Below, piece by piece: positions 53,550 to 62,819 of a stretch of 64,000 nt of DNA. Origin of the DNA: Macrocystis pyrifera (Eukaryota; Sar; Phaeophyceae; Laminariales; Laminariaceae); the NCBI GenBank assembly GCA_031763025.1, contig JASSKH010000015.1, forward strand, positions 12,938,774-13,002,773, read 5' to 3'. Numbering within the stretch: position 1 is the stretch's first letter; every line of letters starts with the position of its first letter. Both the position numbers and the translations under genes were made by a program. The notes beneath the pieces were generated by a model, which was not told where the DNA came from, ran no database searches, and saw only the letters and a list, made by a program, of their open reading frames with translations.

Positions 53550-54015
53550 TCGAAGGATATACAACAATTAGACAGAAATAACGTCGCAAAAAAAATGCCG
53601 TAAAAGTTGGTCTACAATGCGAGTGAGACAGATACAAAAACCTGAGAACTGAAATTCGGCGTTGCCTTTTTCCTACACCACTTGGCGTTGACCTGATCCT
53701 GTTCGTAATAAGATTGAATGAGTTTTTTAAGTAATCACAAATTGACACTGAGGTATATTTCCCTATGCAGAGCATGGGTGCCGGCTGTATATACACACAC
53801 CTATAAATATATGTACAAGTATTCGTACACGCACAAAACAGATGGATTGGCGTTTTTGCTGTTGTCTTCTGGCAACTTGACAGGAAGAAGGCCAACAGCA
53901 GCAGCAACTGCCGGTAGCATCATCGTCTGCGGCTGCTGGGTCATCATCGGAAAAAGAAGAAGAAGAAGAAGAAGAACCCGTCGTTTCTAGTCTCGACAAG
54001 GTATGCCACTCTCTT
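53550..54015. other. Unassigned DNA
   Basis: A (GAA)n run near 53953-53975. No gene is seen. Confidence 0.35.
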
Positions 54016-54019
54016 TCTC

Positions 54020-54235
54020 TATCATAATAATGAGGGCCTTAAGGCCGAGGGACCGAAGCGAGCGAGGCTAGAAAATATTCTCCTATTAAATAATTGGGCT
54101 GCGCACGTACCTGGTACACTTAGTTGTGCATGTAAAGCTATCGTGCGAGGGAGCGGCGGCAGGCAAGCTAGCTTACTGCAATATACTAATGATGGAGATT
54201 TCACCCGGACTAAAGAAACTCACCAGGTGATTACT
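54020..54235 (+). repeat. Inverted partner of 17.6-17.9 kb, without the MITE
   Basis: It contains the palindrome GGCCTTAAGGCC-like segment, GAGGCTAGAAAATATTCTCC, and TTTCACCCGGACTAAAGAAAC at the far end. TATTAAATAATTGGGC marks the uninterrupted target. It lies in the presumed intron of the candidate gene. Confidence 0.75.
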
Positions 54236-54773
54236 TCCAGTGCAGTAATTGTCGGTGGGAAGAGCAAGGAAAGTTTAAGAGGTGTGGCTGCTGTGGTACA
54301 CCTCATGGTACATTTACCGGAGGAAGGGGTATTATCCAGTATCGACCCTCTCTCGTAAGAAACCTGAAATCAGGTGTCAGGCTACATGTAACGTCCGGTA
54401 TATTTCTTAGATGTTCCTGTAACACGTCTCTTAAGGCCGTTGTCATCAGGGAATATTTTCCCTCCAGAAATTCCGAATTTAATCGTAAAATAAGTTCCCT
54501 GTTTGGTGAAAAAAATAAATAAATAAATGGTGAAATTTAACAGAGGGCGAAGTATCAGGAAAGTTAAATCTCACAAATTTCGAAATTGTTTCTCATACAA
54601 AAATATGGGGGGGAAAACTCTCTCCGACCACATCGGCCCTTAGTAATAGGTCGCATACTTTGTTCCTATTTTGGGATTTCTAGGCTATTATTAATAGTTG
54701 GTTTCTTAAATGTCTGTTTTCTCACGCGAGGGCCTATGCTACTGATGTCTCTACTGTCTCTACTCTCTCTCTA

Positions 54774-54882
54774 TCACGGGGGACCATAGTAAAGAGGACC
54801 AAATATTGTTAGTAAAAGTAGGTACGTAAATATATTGGTTTTTGCGTGTAACGTAGGTCCTATTTACTATGGTCCCCCGTAA
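54774..54882 (+). mobile_element. MITE-G5, complete copy
   Basis: Full length. The left end is TCACGGGGG. TA flanks both sides. In the presumed intron of the candidate gene. Confidence 0.85.
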
Positions 54883-54889
54883 TATAGTG

Positions 54890-55312
54890 GTAGTAATGGG
54901 TCGCTACATACATGTATCTCGCCACGACGAGTCAATAACGCCTGATGCAATACAAAACTACCGAGCCAATCAAAAAAAAAGTGTTGTGTAAGTTCAGAGA
55001 TCTCGAAATAACAGTTAGGGACTCAGGCACCACCACAGGCTGCTATATACAGGCAAAGGAGGGAAGAAAAGCGGAGTAGTAGCGCTACTACTACCACTGC
55101 TGCTGCTGCCATTGACGTGGGGGTGGGACGTTGAGAAGGAGTAGGGTAAGCAAGGGTTTGCCAAGGGGAGGAGGCGGTGTGAGCACTATTAATAGTCCAA
55201 CAAGAAAGTAGGAACCGAAAAACATACGCACATACACCACCAAAAGGAATCCTACAACAACCAACAACCTATCCCTGGTTGAAATTAATCAAACGGCAGC
55301 TTGTTGACCCAG
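54890..55312. other. Presumed intron sequence
   Basis: No repeat family. It ends in the acceptor candidates GGCAG (55299) and CCCAG (55312). Confidence 0.3.
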
Positions 55313-55431
55313 CTGCGGTCCAAGATTCTCTGGACACCCTGAAGAGCGCAGGAACGCCCGCCGAGCATGAAAAATGCTCGGAGAACGCCGTCGATGGACA
55401 CTGCAACTCCCTTCTCAAAAACGGCGACGCG
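55313..55431 (+). CDS. Candidate host gene, internal exon
   Basis: After CCCAG, the frame reads AVQDSLDTLKSAGTPAEHEK then CSENAVDGHCNSLLKNGDA and ends before GTGAGACAG, a good donor. It enters with one split base, which matches the exit of the exon at 49524-49708, and leaves in phase 0, which matches the last exon. It adds two cysteines spaced by seven residues. An alternative acceptor at 55299 would add four residues in another phase. The frame also stays open past the donor for about 20 codons, so the donor choice rests on consensus and on phase. Confidence 0.4.
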
Positions 55432-55602
55432 GTGAGACAGAGGGTGTATGTGTTGATGTACTTCGCATACATAAATGGGAGTTTGTCTGAGAATCGGGTA
55501 CAGTCGTAGTTGTTGTTGCTCAAATGAGCTACTACGTATACAGCAGTATTCTCACGGCCATAGTTCATTACTACGGCGATTGTCTTCCTCAACAGTGTGC
55601 AG

Positions 55603-55695
55603 CATGAGCTTCAGCGTCGACCACGCTCGCAAACAGTGCCAGGAAGAAGACAAAAAATCAGGAGGAAATACTACAAGAAAGGAAAACATGTTCAG
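55603..55695 (+). CDS. Optional small exon of the candidate gene
   Basis: Between TGTGCAG and GTAGAC, a phase-0 segment of 31 codons reads HELQRRPRSQTVPGRRQKIR then RKYYKKGKHVQ. It would fit between the exons at 55313 and 56549 but is strongly basic for a luminal domain. A better acceptor 7 bp upstream gives a stop in this phase. The direct splice 55431 to 56549 is simpler. Kept as a low-confidence option. Confidence 0.12.
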
Positions 55696-55989
55696 GTAGA
55701 CTACGAAGTACTAGCAACTCTCCATCGTGTACCTATCTCCGGCTCAAGCACCGATCAACTCTTGGACCACTTGCTGCTATTTATTATGTTAGTTTACCTT
55801 CGGCATCGCTAAGCTCATACCTCGATCCTTCATGGGCAGTAGAATGCTTTCCGTTAACTTGTCTTCCATGATCAGTTATGTATTTATGCTACTTTAGAAT
55901 ATCTGGACTTGACTGATAGTCCAGCTAGATACTATACAACCACATCATGTATACCAGGTGCATGATGTACACAATTTGTCAGCAGGTTC

Positions 55990-56475
55990 ATACTGCCCCA
56001 TACCTTTACTGCGCCCCTCCCCTCTACCCCCCTCCCTCTCCACCCTTCAATACACCCATCCTCTACCGCCCCCACCCCTACTCGACACCTACCCACACCC
56101 CCCCCCCATCTCCCACTACTTATATTCGCCTCCGTCTCACCCCCCCCACCCCCACTCCTCCTCACCCCCCACCCCAATCCACCTCCCCCCACCCCACCCT
56201 GCTCTAACCCACCCCACCCCACTCCACCCCACCCCACCGCACCCGACCGCACTCCTCTGCACCGCACCCCACCCCACCCCACCCAACCCAACCCGCACTC
56301 CACTGCACCGCACCCCACCCCACCCCACCCCACCCAACGCAACCCAACCCAACCCAACCCAACCCAACCCAACCCAACCCCCACCCAACCCAACCCAACC
56401 CAACCCAACCCAACCCAACCCAAACCTAACCAACCCAACCCTACCCAACCCAATCCAACCAATACCACCCACAAA
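55990..56475 (+). repeat. C-rich tract with (CCCAA)n core
   Basis: Cytosine-rich on the + strand throughout, grading from CCCCTCC/CACCC types to an almost pure CCCAA run at about 56330-56445. Long Pro/Thr/His frames here are artefacts. It lies inside the presumed last intron. Confidence 0.9.
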
Positions 56476-56548
56476 CCAAACCTATCTCACCCAACCCCCT
56501 CCCCCCTCCACTCCCCGTTTATACTCAATCAAACATTCTGCCTCGCAG

Positions 56549-56767
56549 GAGGACGGTCAGTGGGAATGGGCCGTCTTTAAGGAGGACGCCTCGCGTGAAT
56601 GGAACACGCTGTCTGCAGCTCTGGACAGCTCCCACCCGCTGCTGCGTGGACTGGTCTACGCGGGACTGTGCGCGCTTGTGGGCTGCGCGGGGTCGGTGGT
56701 CATGGCGGTGGTTGTGGGGACTGCCTTCTACATCGCCTTCGTCAGGGGAAAGAAGAAGCACGACTAG
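56549..56767 (+). CDS. Candidate host gene, terminal exon: membrane anchor and KKXX tail
   Basis: After TCTGCCTCGCAG, a phase-0 frame reads EDGQWEWAVFKEDASREWNT then LSAALDSSHPLLRG. One hydrophobic segment follows, from LVYAGLCALVGCAGSVVMAV through VVGTAFYIAF, and the tail VRGKKKHD is followed by TAG at 56765-56767. With the signal peptide of exon 1 this would be a type I membrane protein with a short cytosolic tail. The last four residues KKHD fit the di-lysine KKXX signal that returns membrane proteins from Golgi to endoplasmic reticulum. The protein family is unknown. The C-rich array upstream is presumed to be intron. Two partial copies of this exon end follow at 57.18 and 57.39 kb. Confidence 0.5.
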   Translation, partial: EDGQWEWAVFKEDASREWNTLSAALDSSHPLLRGLVYAGLCALVGCAGSVVMAVVVGTAFYIAFVRGKKKHD

Positions 56768-56779
56768 GCGTACAGCACG

Positions 56780-57430
56780 TAGTATCTGGCATACGAAATT
56801 GGGAGTTAAGACATCGGGCGTTAAAAAAAAAAAAAGGATTTGAGAACAATTTTGATACAAGAATTTGTGAGTGTAAGAAATTGGGAGTTCAAGAAAATGA
56901 GGGGTACTAATTCGGTGTGTAAGGAATTGGGAGTTAAGAAAAGGAGAGTTCACAATTTGGTGTGTAAGAAATTGGGATTTCATACGATGACACTGGTAGT
57001 TAATATGTCGTGTACAAGAAATTGGGAGGTTCTTATTACGTGCATAAAAAATTAAGAGTCAAGAAAATGAGAAGTCAATAATTTGGTGTATAGGAAAATT
57101 GGTATTTAGGTACATGGCAGTCAAAAAATTAGTAGTCAAGAACATGGGAGTTAAGAAATAGGTGGTAAAAAAAATGCCCTCTTCTACCACGCCTTCGTCA
57201 GGGCAAAGAAGCACGAGTACAGTAGGCGTACAACACTTAGTTGAGAAACTGGGAGCCAAGAAACACCGGTAGGTGTGTAACTAAGTAACTGGGAGTCAAT
57301 AATCCGGTACCATGTTAGTTAAGAAATTGGTGTCTAAATATTACGAGAGTTGAGAAAATGCTATCGATAGTGCATAGATACTCTCTTCTGTACCCCGTCT
57401 TCGCCAGAGGGAAGAAGCACCAGTAGGTCG
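56780..57430 (+). repeat. Degenerate minisatellite with partial copies of the last exon
   Basis: Variants of TAAGAAATTGGGAGTTAAGAAAATG recur about a dozen times. Within the array, 57178-57240 (TTCTACCACGCCTTCGTCAG, then AAGAAGCACGAGTAC) and 57380-57426 (TTCTGTACCCCGTCTTCGCC, then GAAGAAGCACCAGTAG) repeat the end of the exon at 56725-56775. Confidence 0.8.
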
Positions 57431-57431
57431 G

Positions 57432-57515
57432 GTCAGAAGAGTTTTAAACTCTCACGGGTCGGGCCGGGTCACCCTCATCGAACCCGACCCGACCCGACCC
57501 GACCCGACCCGAACC
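57432..57515 (+). repeat. (CCCGA)n microsatellite
   Basis: About six units of CCCGA at 57483-57513 with GGGTCGGG-type inverted partners just upstream (57467, 57454). Confidence 0.85.
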
Positions 57516-57519
57516 GCAA

Positions 57520-57884
57520 GGTCAAGGTTTGACCCGATCCGTCAACAGTCTTGGAATTTCCGACCCGATCATCTTCGAAAGACGGGGGGTACTGCTGTAC
57601 ATACGCACAGCCAAAAATATGCCTTTGGAAAGCTCTCTGACTCTTGCAGCAATCGAGATTGTTCCATACCTGGTAGATGGATTCATCGCTTGACGTTTGG
57701 ATCCTACCCGTGGTCTCGAGAAAGTAGTCTGCTGTCCTGGGCATTCTTCGGTATGGGCGCAGCAGTGAAGTAGGCATTTTTTGTTTCTCGTTGTAGGCTA
57801 TTGATTTTCTCCTCAACGCTAGTAAAAATACCCCCTGATAGCTTACGAGTACAGGAAGAGGAGATGCATGAGGATGGGGAGGAG
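57520..57884. other. Unassigned DNA
   Basis: Nothing recognised; a minus-strand frame of 174 codons extends from the PolyC-SINE into the (CCCGA)n run and is not a gene. Confidence 0.4.
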
Positions 57885-57885
57885 G

Positions 57886-58000
57886 CGGGGGGGGTGTGTG
57901 CTCATTATCATGCATGGCCGTAGTCGTATGACCATAGACCCTCGCATCCCTGCAATGCCGGGACGAAGCGTGTGGGGTTTTCACTGACCAGGCAGACATT
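57886..58000 (-). mobile_element. PolyC-SINE, 5'-truncated copy
   Basis: The G run then TGTGTGCTCATTATCATGCA to GACCAGGCAGACATT, followed by the G run of the adjoining PolyC-LINE. Confidence 0.7.
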
Positions 58001-58039
58001 GGGGGGGGGGGGGGGGGGCGTACTCATTTGTTGCTTGCC

Positions 58040-58565
58040 TTAGTCGTTTGGCCATTGACCACGCATCCCTTTCGAGACGGGTTCCTCCTTGTATATTTCA
58101 CATTCTCCTACTATGTGAGTTCTACTCTCTATTGCTTTGCCACACGGGCACATCTGTGCGTCTACTTCCTCCTCTTCCCGGCTACTGGTGTACCTCTTTC
58201 TTCTTTCTGGCAGGTCCAGGTCCCCTACACGAAAGCGCAGTTTCAGCGTTTTCGCGAAGTCCATTGGGCCATGCAAATACGTTTTCATTCCTATTCCTTC
58301 CCTCAATCCCCGGTATATCTCCAAGTGTTTTTTTTTCCGATTCCACCTTGTTTCTTAGTGCTAGCCTTTCCCTTCTTTCTATCCTTTCTTCTAGTTCTGC
58401 CTTGTACCTCCCAAACTTCCCGGCGGACATCATCTCTACTTGGTTTCCCCCTAGATCCTTCCATACTTTCTCAACTACGCCATCCCACCTTATTCCAGCT
58501 CGTCCTTTTGATACTTTCTCCCATACCGCTCTATCAGCTATGGCTGGCAACCTCTTTTTTGGCAT
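58040..58565 (-). pseudogene. LINE protein C-terminal region with zinc-finger-like motif
   Basis: Two overlapping frames cover the C-terminus of the same PolyC-LINE protein: KKRLPAIADRAVWEKVSKGR with VEKVWKDLGG, and LREGIGMKTYLHGPMDFAKT with RRKRYTSSREEEEVDAQ. The segment CPCGKAIESRTHIVGEC gives the C-x-C-x8-H-x4-C motif near 58105-58155. The same segment is present at 32190-32260 and 34625-34680. The last residues are lost in the 220-bp deletion. Confidence 0.7.
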
Positions 58566-58880
58566 GTTCCTTACTATATTGCCAGTTCGACTTTCTCGTG
58601 TCTCTATTTGTCTTGAGTGGGCGCATTCCCAGTTCTGCTCTTAATACTGTATTACTAGTCGTACTTGAGCATCTTAGGATTTTTTTAGCTGCTGTCATTT
58701 GTACTGTTTCCAACTGTTTTACGAGTTTCGCGTTCCCTTCCCATACTTCTCCTGCATATTCTAGCTTTGGTACTATCACATTCATCAAGATGCATCTCTT
58801 AATCCTAGTGTCAAGGTTCGGGTCTGTTAGGATCGCATCCATCTTGCCTACTTGTGCCTTACCCTTTCCTATTACTTTTG

Positions 58881-59591
58881 CTATATGTGTTCCCAAGAGC
58901 AGTCTTTTGAGATCTCTACGCCAAGGTATGAATACTGGTCTATGATCGGCAATTCATCTTCTCCCCACTTCCAACAGAAATTTACTGGGTTTACCTTATC
59001 TTCGATGCAAACAACTACTGCGCATTTCTTGACGTTCGCCGTCACCCCCCATTTCCTGGTGTATTCTAGCGCCTTCTCTATTTGTTTCTGCAATCCTTCG
59101 GGTGTTTCTGATATCCCCACGAAGTCATCCGCAAACATCAATCCCGACACCGTATATTCCCCTACCGTGACTCCCTGCCTTGCTCCCTCGACTGCTACTA
59201 TCAGGTCGTTAATATATATCTTGAATAAGTTAGGTGACAACGTACATCCCTGTGCAACACCTTGTAAAATATCAACATACTTCGATATTTCCCCGTCCAG
59301 CATCACAGCACTTCTCGCACATTCCGTCATCTTTTTCATCATTCTCCACATCTTTCCTCTGATTCCTATTTCCCACAGTTTTTTCCACAATCCATTTCTC
59401 CATACTGTGTCGTAGGCTTTCTGTACATCTAGAAAGAAACAGTACGTTGTTAGTCCCGCGTCTTTCCTACCTTGAATAACCTTACCTAAGGTGTACACAT
59501 GGTCTACGCAGCTACGATTTGGCCTAAACCCTGCTTGTCCTTCGCTTATTTTGTCTCCCTTCTCCATCATCGTTCCTATTCTATCGTTCAA
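58881..59591 (-). pseudogene. LINE reverse transcriptase domain, 236 codons
   Basis: This is the best-preserved reverse transcriptase stretch in the window. Fingers and palm motifs are present: SEGQAGFRPNRSCVDHVYTL, CFFLDVQKAYDTVWRNGLWK (first catalytic Asp), DILQGVAQGCTLSPNLFKIY (motif B), VSGLMFADDFVGISETPEGL (catalytic Asp pair) and VTANVKKCAVVVCIEDKVNP. The family is a non-LTR retrotransposon; the FADD variant and long thumb suit Jockey/I/R1-like or L1-like groups, which I cannot separate by eye. The frame ends early at CSWEHI through a single-base loss near 58894, so the copy is inactive as it stands. Confidence 0.85.
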
Positions 59592-59696
59592 AATCTTACA
59601 AAATGTTTTGCCTACTGTGCTTAGTAGCGTTATCCCTCTATAGTTCCCCGGGTCAGCCTTATCTCCTTTCTTGAATAAATTTACTACTACTACATT

Positions 59697-60206
59697 GGGG
59701 GGTGGGGGCTCATTTTCATGTATGGCCGTAGTCGTATGACCACGTAGACCCTCGCGCCCCTAAGATGCCGGGAGCACGTCGGGTTTTCACCGACCAGGAA
59801 GACAGCTTGCAGCAAGCGCAAAGCGCCGTGAGGTGTAGGGCGAGTCGCATGAAGGGTGAGCTGCATCCTACCAAGAACCGCTTGTGAGGCGGATTTTCTT
59901 GCATATGGATGACAGCGTCAATGAATTGATACATTTTCTGGTGTAGCCACTTCCAGAGACAGCAATGGAATTACTGTGTATCTGCTTCGTGGGTTCCGTA
60001 CCATATACACACTACGTGATACCATCATCCTCCTTGTGCGGAGTTAGGGTCCTCCCCGCACAAAAACGATCTAACTCGACCGCCAGCCGTGGTGACCGCA
60101 AAAAACAAACAAACAAAACAAGATGCGCTGGTTGTCAAGCTCACGCAGTGAGAGGCGTGTTTTACAGGGTCCTCGCCAACCGACGCCAACCCAACCTATA
60201 TTAGAT
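59697..60206 (-). mobile_element. PolyC-SINE, near full-length
   Basis: GGGGGCTCATTTTCATGTATGG to CCAACCCAACCTATATTAG. The internal T run is replaced by a CAAACAAACAAAAC stretch (60101-60119). It abuts the 5' break of the PolyC-LINE. Confidence 0.8.
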
Positions 60207-60213
60207 TGGGCGC

Positions 60214-60425
60214 GCGGGGGGGTACTCATTATCGTGCATGGCTGTAGTCGCACGGCCACAGTCCCTCGCATCCCTACAATGACGTCGGGTTTTCACCGAC
60301 CAAGCACACACCACTTACACCAATCGCAAAGCGCCGTCAGGTGTTGAGCGAGTCGTGTGCGTGAGGGGTATACTTTCTTGCATTGGATGACAGCATCGAA
60401 TCAGCCTAGTTGTTTGCTGGTGTGG
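60214..60425 (-). mobile_element. PolyC-SINE, 5'-truncated and internally deleted
   Basis: GGGGGGTACTCATTATCGTG to GGATGACAGCATCG, missing the GGACGGAGC block and part of the GAAGGGTGAGC block. Confidence 0.75.
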
Positions 60426-60429
60426 GCGG

Positions 60430-60635
60430 GGAGGGGGGGCGAGGGGGCGAGAACCACCACCACTAGCGGAAGAGAGTAAACGCAAACACGTTTTGGGGCA
60501 CTCTCTTGGGATCTTGCTCCTCCTGAGCGCGATGTTTGAGGCGGCACAATGACCCGTTTTGGAGTGCAATCCCGTCCTCGGTACAAAGCACTAGGGGTTA
60601 GAGTCAGGTATAGGTGTATGTGCAGCGCGGTGCTA
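60430..60635. other. Unassigned DNA
   Basis: Nothing recognised beyond a G-rich tract at 60426-60450. Confidence 0.35.
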
Positions 60636-60740
60636 TTAGGGGGGTCCATAGTTAATAGGACCTATGGTATACATAAAAACCTATATGTTTACCTATTTTT
60701 ACTCACAATATTTGGTCCTATTTACTACGGTCCCCCGTAA
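60636..60740 (-). mobile_element. MITE-G5, complete copy
   Basis: Full length. The left end is TTAGGGGGG and the right end CCCCCGTAA. TA on the left. Confidence 0.85.
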
Positions 60741-60744
60741 CAAA

Positions 60745-61155
60745 AAGGGCCAAACGCCACGGGAAGAGGAGCACACGGCACAGCCCGATTGTTGGGTTCG
60801 TGTTGTATGGTATGGCTTTTTTGTTGGGCAGGGCCTGGCTGGTGTGACGGAATCGTGCCAGTCCCAGTAAGGGTTAGGTGACAGATCACGGGGTTCTAAA
60901 CAAATCGCCCAAAATATTTTCCGTTCCGGGTTTAGTGCCAACAGAAAACCCACGAGAAAGCAAACTTTGAGGAACGTTTTTCGTCCCATACCAATGTTTT
61001 TGGTGCTATTACCACGTAGGCCATGGCGTTGCTCCTTGGGCTGTTCACCGTCACGGGGCTCCCATCAGAGGTCAGGGGTGACACATACAACAAGGGCCAC
61101 TGCGTGGTCAGGGGATGGCACAACGGTTGAATGTCCGAGTTACTATGGTTGAATG
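60745..61155. other. Unassigned DNA
   Basis: No family match; no gene recognised. Confidence 0.35.
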
Positions 61156-61157
61156 AG

Positions 61158-61345
61158 GCGTTCTACGATAGAGGTTCAGCCTATTCCTTATTTCTGAGGC
61201 TCCTCACGTGACCTTAAGGAGCTCAATACCTCACCCGCAAACTGACTTCAGCAAAGATCAGATCGCATCCTGGTGGATAATCCCATGGCCCAAGTATACA
61301 ACTACGTCATTTTTCGAAACAATTGGCATTATTCCGACGATTTTG
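61158..61345. mobile_element. MITE-D, one end only
   Basis: The left end GCGTTCTACGATAGAGGTTC and interior CTTAAGGAGCTCAATACCTC to CATTTTTCGAAACAATTGGC match 36692-36942 in reverse. The far end is lost. Confidence 0.65.
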
Positions 61346-61449
61346 GTGTATTTGCACAGTGTCACAGTATGCAGTGTGCACAACCCAAAGGATGCACGAC
61401 ATGCCCGCAGCATGATCTAACTAGTCGCACTGCTGCGCGCTCTCACACA

Positions 61450-61800
61450 CGAGACCGTTGATAATACCGTGTGGATAAGAGCGTTGATAAAACAGTTGAT
61501 GAGACGATTGACAAGACCGTTGATGAAACGTAAGACGGTTGATAAGACCGTTGATAAGACCGTCAATACGGTAGATAAGACCGCTGATACGGTTGACAAG
61601 ATGGCTGATAAGACGATTGACAACACCGTTGAAAACACCGTTCATAAGACCGTTGATAAGACCGTCAATACGGTAGATAAGACCGCTGATACGGGTGACA
61701 AGATGGCTGATAAGACGGTTGACAACACCGTTGAAAACACCGTTCATAAGACGGTTGAGAAGACCGTTGATGAGGCCGAGGATAAGGCGCCTGACAAGAC
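61450..61800 (+). repeat. 12-bp/105-bp minisatellite, open on both strands
   Basis: The basic unit is GTTGATAAGACC with GATTGACAAG and GAAAACACC variants. A higher-order unit of about 105 bp is present twice (about 61541 and 61649). On the plus strand it reads VDKT-type tetrads (VDKTVDKTVNTVDKTADTVD) for about 90 codons and on the minus strand INGLMNGVFNGVVNRLISHL for about 110. A frame slip near 61530 and the absence of a clear start argue against a functional gene, although a decayed repeat protein remains possible. Confidence 0.8.
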
Positions 61801-61809
61801 CGCAGTTCT

Positions 61810-62014
61810 CATTTTCAGGTGTTTCCTTCCATTTTTCCTTCCCGCACACACACGCCTCCTTCACGTGCATCATCACTTCCCAGCCATGGAAACCTCATCA
61901 ACAAACAGAATTCCTGCCGAGTGTCGGTGTTGTAGTTGTGCGCCGTAGGAGAATTGTTGTACTAAATCTTTTGGTGTTTCGATATTTGGAAAAACAAAAT
62001 GGCAAAAAATACCA
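61810..62014. other. Unassigned DNA
   Basis: TTTTCAGGTGTTTCC at 61813-61827 could be a donor ending the repeat frame, but no partner exon is seen. Confidence 0.3.
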
Positions 62015-62117
62015 TCACGGGGGGGCATAGTAAATAGGACCAAATATTGTTAGTAAAAATAGGTATATATAGGTTTTTATCGATGCCATAGGTCCTATTA
62101 ACTGTGGACCCCCGTAA
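62015..62117 (+). mobile_element. MITE-G5, complete copy
   Basis: Full length. The left end is TCACGGGGG. A few bases are missing in the centre. Confidence 0.85.
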
Positions 62118-62576
62118 TATCAACACACTGCGATTTTTTCCGTAGAATTAATTGGACTATTTCGATCAATATCAAATACGCTACCAAAAAATGGCAACAT
62201 GAAAAAGTCTACGAAAAAACAACCAAAACGTGGAACAAGAGCCAGCCCCCCCCCCCCCCCCCCCCCCCCAAACAAAATACCCATCAAGGCTTTGGTATAT
62301 TGACAGAGGCGTCCTTCCCTTCGCCCTCCGAGGTACACTAACCTCTGGCGATCTTAAAAAAGGTGACTTCCCTTCACCAACGCCTCGATATCATAACAAC
62401 CTCTCCCCCCAACATGTATACCCTCTCCCCTACCCACAAATAGCGCCTCCGCCTGCGCGTATTAATACCCAGGCTCTTCCTGCCCCCCTCTTCCCCACTA
62501 ACTACTGCCTTCATGTTTTCGTAACCCGCTCCCCTCACTAACTAATGTCTTCGCGTTTTCAGAACCGGCTCCCCCA

Positions 62577-62623
<47 letters not shown>

Positions 62624-62667
62624 CCTCAACTATTGTATTTGTATCGTCCCAACCCGGCCCTTCCTCC
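62118..62667. other. C homopolymers and CT-rich DNA
   Basis: C runs at 62246-62269 and 62579-62622, the latter one of the longest in the window. They are not attached to a recognisable SINE or LINE end. No gene. Confidence 0.5.
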
Positions 62668-62818
62668 GCGCTTCGCACATGGGTGAAAGTAATGCCTGTC
62701 TGGTCCGTGAAAGCCCGACATGGTCTGGCCAGGCCTTGCAGGGATGCGAGGGTCTATGGTCATACGACTACGGTCATGCACGACATGAGTACACCCCTCC
62801 CCGCCTCCTCCCCCCCCC
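62668..62818 (+). mobile_element. PolyC-SINE, 5'-truncated, plus orientation
   Basis: The only copy in this orientation. GCGCTTCGCACATGGGTGAA to CATGAGTACACCCCTCCCC, then a C-rich tail to 62818. Confidence 0.75.
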
Positions 62819-62819
62819 C

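Larger units (their letters stand above)
58001..59697 (-). mobile_element. PolyC-LINE, longest copy
   Basis: On the minus strand it ends in the C tail (plus-strand G run 58001-58018, then CGTACTCATTTGTTGCTTGC). Reverse transcriptase motifs in order: NLFKKGDKADPGNYRGITLL (near 59680), GFRPNRSCVDHV, FLDVQKAYDTV, GVAQGCTLSPNLFKIYINDL, LMFADDFVG and YLGVEI. A C-terminal zinc-finger-like C-x-C-x8-H-x4-C lies at about 58105-58155. Compared with the other copies, about 220 bp are missing between CGAGACGG and GTTCCTCC at 58080. A one-base loss near 58894 breaks the frame, with other breaks downstream. The 5' part is missing where a PolyC-SINE begins at 59697. Confidence 0.85.

Noticed and set aside
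56330-56445. Telomere repeat
   Set aside because: CCCAA is not a known telomere unit of algae or other protists that I can name, the run is internal and grades into irregular C-rich DNA.
55932-56475. 180-codon Gly/Trp/Val-rich frame on the minus strand and Pro/Thr-rich frames on the plus strand
   Set aside because: They translate the CCCAA/TTGGG tract; only the part after the acceptor at 56549 has normal protein composition.
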